NCBI GenBank assembly: GCA_036274895.1
Contig: DASUEU010000037.1
Span: forward strand, 248,001-312,000
Source: CALMKX01 sp036274895
GTDB taxonomy: Bacteria; Acidobacteriota; Thermoanaerobaculia; Multivoradales; SZUA-115
DNA length: 64,000 bases
Reading direction: 5' to 3'
Positions within the stretch are counted from its first letter, which is position 1. Every line of letters starts with the position of its first letter. The notes beneath the pieces were generated by a model. The model saw nothing but the letters and a program-made list of their open reading frames with translations. It was not told the DNA's origin and searched no databases. Positions 60,595 to 64,000 of this stretch are shown one piece after another. The translations under genes and the position numbers were made by a program.

Positions 60595-61335
60595 ATGTCC
60601 GGCTGCTCAGGATGCTCCTTCAAAGGCATGTCGACTGCTGTCGAGGACAGCTACGTCGGCGTGCGCTTCCGTGAAGAGACGAACGTCACCCTCTGCACCA
60701 CGGGGGGTGCGCTCTACGCCGTCGGCGAGAAGGTGATCGTCGACCTGCCGCCCGCCGGCCCTACCTGGGGCCACATCGAGAAGTCCCCCATGCCGGTCTT
60801 CAAGCCTTGCCAGAAGTCGAGCGCCCGGCCCATCCTGCGCCGGGCCGACGAGGCCGACAAGACCGCCTACGAGCGCCAGATCGCCACCGAAGGTACCGCC
60901 AAACGCTTCTGTCAAGAACGAGCCCGCTCCCTGTCGCTCGATCTCAAGGTCTCGCGAGTGGACTTCACCCTCGACGGCCACCATGGCACCTTCTACTTCA
61001 CCTCGGAGGGGCGGGTGGATTTCCGCCAGCTGGTGCGTGACCTCGCCCAGCGCTTCTCCGTAAAAGTGAAGATGGTCCAGGTGGGGGCACGGGACGAGGC
61101 GGGATTGGTGGGAGGGCTGGGTGTCTGTGGCCGGACCCTGTGCTGCTCGACCTGGCTCAAGGACTTCCGTCCGATCTCGATCTCGATGGCCAAGCGGCAG
61201 GGGCTCTCGCTCAACCCTTCAAAGATCTCCGGACAGTGTGGTCGCTTGCTGTGTTGCCTGGCCTACGAGAACGACCAGTACGACGACCCCAAGAAGAGGC
61301 CGTCGAGCCCGGTGATCCCCTATGAGCAATCGTAA
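60595..61335 (+). CDS. PSP1-domain protein (RicT/YaaT-like)
   Basis: The 246-residue protein starts MSGCSGCSFK and has the PSP1 domain (about 12-95, VGVRFREETNVTLC). A C-terminal cysteine-rich region follows: GGLGVCGRTLCCSTWLKDFRPISISMAKRQGLSLNPSKISGQCGRLLCCLAYE. This is the RicT (YaaT) family, part of a B. subtilis complex with Fe-S clusters that activates RNase Y-dependent mRNA processing. Its frame overlaps the Hfq-like gene by 14 bases, tying two RNA-related genes together. Confidence 0.88.
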   Translation: MSGCSGCSFKGMSTAVEDSYVGVRFREETNVTLCTTGGALYAVGEKVIVDLPPAGPTWGHIEKSPMPVFKPCQKSSARPILRRADEADKTAYERQIATEGTAKRFCQERARSLSLDLKVSRVDFTLDGHHGTFYFTSEGRVDFRQLVRDLAQRFSVKVKMVQVGARDEAGLVGGLGVCGRTLCCSTWLKDFRPISISMAKRQGLSLNPSKISGQCGRLLCCLAYENDQYDDPKKRPSSPVIPYEQS

Positions 61336-61669
61336 GTTGATCCGCCCCGACGTGGGCGATATGAAAAAGGAAGGCTCTTCGCGCGCAGTGCGGCGAAAGC
61401 AGACGCCGCCCGAGCAGACCAATGCCGAGGAGTTCTACTACCTCAAGCAGATGGCCGCGAAGACGCCGATGGTGGTCATCTTGACCAACGACGAAGAGCT
61501 GCGCGGCTGGATCGAGTGGTACGACAAGGGCTCGATCAAGCTCAACCGCACCAACGGGCCGAACCTGCTGATCAGCAAGCACTGCATCCGCTACATGTTC
61601 AAGGAGGAGGAGCTCAGGCGGCGAGGCAGGCGTGGGGTGGGCAGCGAATTCGCCAACGACGAGGATTGA
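61322..61669 (+). CDS. Hfq-like Sm-fold RNA-binding protein
   Basis: The 115-residue protein has an Sm-like core (about 36-92): AEEFYYLKQMAAKTPMVVILTNDEELRGWIEWYDKGSIKLNRTNGPNLLISKHCIRYMFKE. Length, spacing and the GWIEWYD(K)xxI/L strand match Hfq Sm1, while the Sm2 KHAI motif is KHCI. It has a 35-residue basic N-terminal extension and a short basic/acidic tail, which usual Hfq (about 80-100 aa) lacks. It probably binds sRNA or U-rich RNA. The start overlaps the PSP1 gene. Confidence 0.78.
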   Translation: MSNRKLIRPDVGDMKKEGSSRAVRRKQTPPEQTNAEEFYYLKQMAAKTPMVVILTNDEELRGWIEWYDKGSIKLNRTNGPNLLISKHCIRYMFKEEELRRRGRRGVGSEFANDED

Positions 61670-61679
61670 CCCGCGGGCG

Positions 61680-62723
61680 ATGCCTTCCGTGCTCGGCGAC
61701 CGCCCCCTCCTGGCCATCACCCAGGGCGATCCCTCGGGTATCGGCCCCGAGATCCTCGCCAAGGTCGCCCTGGGCGCCGATCCTCTCCCCTTTCGTCCCC
61801 TCCTCCTGGTCGAAGAGGCCGCGCTCGCCCCTCTCGAAGCCGTCCTACCTCACCTCGCCTGGGACCGGCTGCGCTTCGTCGGCCCGGGCACCGGCGCCGA
61901 GGAGTTGGCGGCGCTGCCCGAGACGGTGGTGCCCGCCATCGACCCGCTGGGCGACCCCCGGCCGTTGCGCTTCGGTGAGCCCGGCGCCGCCGATGCCGCC
62001 GGCGCCCTCGCCGCCCTGGACCTCGGCATCGAGCTCACCTCGGAAGGCGTGGCAGCCGCTCTGCTGACCGCCCCCGTCGCCAAGGGAGTGATCGCCCGCC
62101 ACGAGCTTCCGGGCTTCACCGGCCACACCGAGTACCTGGCCGAGCGCTGCGGACTGGGCCGCTACGGCCGGGACTATCTGATGGCCTTCCTCGCTCCGGA
62201 CCTGCAAGTGGCGCTGCTGTCGACCCACGTGCCGCTGGCCACCGCCATCGACCTGGTGACGCCGGAGCGCATCGTCACCGCCCTCAGCTGCCTGGACCGC
62301 CACGCCGGCGGACGCATCGCCGTGGCGGGACTGAATCCTCACGCCGGCGAGGAAGGGCTGCTCGGCCTCGAGGATGGGGAGCGGATCACCCCGGCGGTGG
62401 CCGAGGCCCGGGCGCGAGGGATCGACGCCTACGGGCCGGAGAGCGCCGATTCCCTCTTCGCCCGCGCGCGCTCCGGGGAGTTCGACTGGGTGCTCGCCCT
62501 CTACCACGATCAGGGGCTGATCGCGGTCAAGACCGCCGCCTTCGGCCTGGCCACCAACTGGACACTGGGGCTGCCCTTTCTGCGCACCTCGGTCGATCAC
62601 GGCACCGCTTTCGCCATCGCGGGCAAGGGCCGCGCCGACGAGCGCCCCCTGGCGGCGGCGGCGGAGACGACGGTGAAGCTGATCCAGGGAGAACTGCCTC
62701 GGGGCCAGCGGCGACTGTCGTAG
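61680..62723 (+). CDS. pdxA: 4-hydroxythreonine-4-phosphate dehydrogenase
   Basis: PdxA oxidises 4-phosphohydroxy-L-threonine in the DXP-independent-ring branch of PLP synthesis. The 347-residue product has LAITQGDPSGIGPEILAKV, ALLTAPVAKGVIARHELPGFTGHTEYLAERC, LAGLNPHAGEEGLLGLED (as VAGLNPHAGEEG), VLALYHDQGLIAVK and LPFLRTSVDHGTAFAIAGKG. The metal ligands sit in GHTEYLA, YHDQG and SVDHG. The ATG at 61680 follows the Hfq-like stop by ten bases. Confidence 0.95.
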   Translation: MPSVLGDRPLLAITQGDPSGIGPEILAKVALGADPLPFRPLLLVEEAALAPLEAVLPHLAWDRLRFVGPGTGAEELAALPETVVPAIDPLGDPRPLRFGEPGAADAAGALAALDLGIELTSEGVAAALLTAPVAKGVIARHELPGFTGHTEYLAERCGLGRYGRDYLMAFLAPDLQVALLSTHVPLATAIDLVTPERIVTALSCLDRHAGGRIAVAGLNPHAGEEGLLGLEDGERITPAVAEARARGIDAYGPESADSLFARARSGEFDWVLALYHDQGLIAVKTAAFGLATNWTLGLPFLRTSVDHGTAFAIAGKGRADERPLAAAAETTVKLIQGELPRGQRRLS

Positions 62724-62738
62724 GATCGCCTGCGCCCC

Positions 62739-63788
62739 ATGCCCACACCGACCCGGGTTCCCACTGCCGAGCGCCTCCTCGCCCTGATCGCAGCGATGGC
62801 GGGCCAGCCGATCGTGGTCGCCGCCGATCTGGTGGCCGACCGCTTCATCACCGGCACGCCCAAGCGGATCAGCCGGGAGGCTCCGGTGCTGATCCTCTCC
62901 TGGGAAGGGGAACGGCTGGTGCCCGGCGGAGGCGCCAACGCCATCGCCAACATCGCGGCTCTCGGCGGCCGCGCCCTGCCCCTGGGCGCGGTGGGCGACG
63001 ACGAGAGCGGGCGCGGCCTCCTGGCCGACTTCCGCCAGCGAGGCGTGGCAACCGGCGGCATCGTGGTGCGGCCGGCCTGGCCAACCCCGACCAAGACGCG
63101 CATCCTGGGTGGCAGCCGGCACGGCATCAAGCAGCAGATCGTGCGCTTCGACGTCGAGGCACCACGGGAGTCCAGCGCCGAGGAGAAGGGCCGGTTCGAG
63201 GCCTTCCTCAGCAGCCTCGCGACGGCTCCACGGGTCTGTGTGGTCAGTGACTACGGCTACGGCGCCGCGACGCCCGACCTGGTGCCCCTGCTGCGAGCCC
63301 ACCTCGGCCCGGAGGCGATCCTGCTCGTCGACAGCCGCTACCGCCTGCACGAGATGCACGGCCTCGACGGGGCCACGCCCAACGAAGAAGAGGCCGAGGC
63401 CCTGCTCGGCCGGCCCCTGGGTGAGACGACAGCGGAGGCGAGCGCGGCGGTCGCCCAGCTGCGCGAGCGGTTGGGGGTGAGCTTCCTGCTGGTGACCCGA
63501 GGCAGCCGGGGGATGGTGCTCGCCACCGCCGAAGGGGCCGCCCACGTGCCGGTCCATGGCACCGACCAGGTGGCCGACGTCACGGGCGCCGGGGACACGG
63601 TGATCGGCACCTTCTCCCTCGCCCTGGCGGCCGGGGCCACGCCTCTCGAGGCAGCCCTGCTCGCCGACTACGCCGGGGGCATCGTGGTGATGAAGATGGG
63701 CACGGCGACCCTCAGCCGCGAGGAGCTCGCCGCCGCCGTGCTCTCCGACGCCCTGCCCCGGGAGGCCCTGGCATGGGAACCGTCCTGA
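62739..63788 (+). CDS. hldE1: D-glycero-beta-D-manno-heptose-7-phosphate kinase (HldE N-half, separate gene)
   Basis: The 349-residue product is a PfkB-family sugar kinase like the N-terminal half of HldE (RfaE1): GTPKRISREAPVLIL, VPGGGANAIANIAALGGRALPLGAVGDDESG, GIKQQIVRFDVE, and the anion-hole/catalytic VTGAGDTVIGTFSLAL. It phosphorylates heptose 7-phosphate at C1 for ADP-heptose, a precursor of LPS inner core. In E. coli kinase and transferase are one protein; here they are two overlapping genes. Confidence 0.9.
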   Translation: MPTPTRVPTAERLLALIAAMAGQPIVVAADLVADRFITGTPKRISREAPVLILSWEGERLVPGGGANAIANIAALGGRALPLGAVGDDESGRGLLADFRQRGVATGGIVVRPAWPTPTKTRILGGSRHGIKQQIVRFDVEAPRESSAEEKGRFEAFLSSLATAPRVCVVSDYGYGAATPDLVPLLRAHLGPEAILLVDSRYRLHEMHGLDGATPNEEEAEALLGRPLGETTAEASAAVAQLRERLGVSFLLVTRGSRGMVLATAEGAAHVPVHGTDQVADVTGAGDTVIGTFSLALAAGATPLEAALLADYAGGIVVMKMGTATLSREELAAAVLSDALPREALAWEPS

Positions 63789-64000
63789 CCCCGCAAGCCC
63801 TCGGCCCCGAGCTCGAGCGCCTGCGCCGGGCCGGTAAGCGCATCGCCTTCGCCAACGGCCACTTCGACCTCCTGCACGTCGGGCACCTGCGCTACCTCCA
63901 GGCGGCGAAGGCCGAAGGGGACGTGCTGGTCGTGGCGATCAACGACGACGACTCGGTCGCCCGTCTCAAGGGGGCGGGCCGGCCGGTGGTGCCGGCCGCG
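63774..64000 (+). CDS. hldE2: HldE C-half-like nucleotidyltransferase, partial at right edge
   Basis: An ATG at 63774 opens a frame that stays open for 75 codons to the window edge. It overlaps the kinase stop by 15 bases. The sequence GKRIAFANGHFDLLHVGHLRYL carries the HxGH motif of the cytidylyltransferase-like family, and VAINDDDSVARLKG follows, as in RfaE2. It probably adenylylates heptose 1-phosphate to ADP-heptose. Confidence 0.88.

Noticed and set aside
61845..63557. Minus-strand frame of 570 codons
   Set aside because: Antisense to pdxA and the heptose kinase, both of which have full catalytic motifs.

Overview
The window is a GC-rich bacterial chromosome segment, most likely from an Acidobacteriota (Thermoanaerobaculia-like) genome. 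The best lineage clue is a tandem set of three proteins that combine a GWxTD-like domain with the acidobacterial VWFA-related domain. MurA, a lytic transglycosylase, outer-membrane-type proteins and heptose (LPS core) genes point to a diderm envelope. Genes are densely packed with many ATGA/GTGA overlaps, and GTG or TTG starts are common. I see no CRISPR array, integrase, transposase or phage gene.

1-4.3 kb: the N-terminus of a membrane-anchored, probably NACHT-type protein runs off the left edge. A repeat-rich gap follows, then a deoxyhypusine-synthase-like gene, a phosphofructokinase, and a divergent YbdK-type carboxylate-amine ligase.

4.3-15.1 kb, the most interesting region: one minus-strand operon encodes, in transcription order, an ECF sigma factor, a zinc-finger transmembrane anti-sigma factor, a putative lipoprotein with TPRs and a CHAT protease domain, a 47-residue acidic protein behind a near-perfect Shine-Dalgarno, a CHAT-SIR2 fusion, a membrane-anchored nSTAND1 NTPase and a C25/caspase-like protein. 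Three caspase-fold proteins, a SIR2 domain, a STAND switch and a sigma/anti-sigma pair in one unit suggest a stress-sensing, immune or programmed-death system. This is inferred from gene content only.

15.5-23.1 kb: three tandem GWxTD/VWFA secreted proteins. 23.2-33.5 kb: housekeeping genes for cysteine desulfurase, MnmA, RsmI, a SurA-like protein, Slt, MurA, PrmC, an S51 peptidase, RF1 and L31. 33.6-35.5 kb: two adjacent toxin-antitoxin modules (HigBA-like with a damaged toxin start, and VapBC45-like). 35.5-46.8 kb: M14 peptidase, an NtrC-family regulator with a PDZ/multi-TM histidine kinase, an outer-membrane protein, ComF, a small beta-barrel protein and a TlpA-like thioredoxin.

46.8-51.2 kb: two related cassettes (small secreted protein plus TPR protein) lie in opposite orientation on either side of a tRNA-Ala(GGC) gene. 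One also carries a protein that looks like sigma region 2 alone. 51.2-58.0 kb: a run of mostly exported proteins (DUF4388, DUF3108, Cu/Zn SOD, sialidase-like, DUF4331-CHRD, DUF4198). 58.1-64 kb: Pta, PurD, RicT-like PSP1 protein, an Hfq-like Sm protein, PdxA, and a split HldE (kinase, then cytidylyltransferase-like protein cut by the right edge).

Four intergenic blocks carry a composite family of dispersed palindromic repeats. One block lies between the anti-sigma gene and the signal-peptide region of the TPR-CHAT gene, and is read in frame if that gene starts at its upstream GTG codons.
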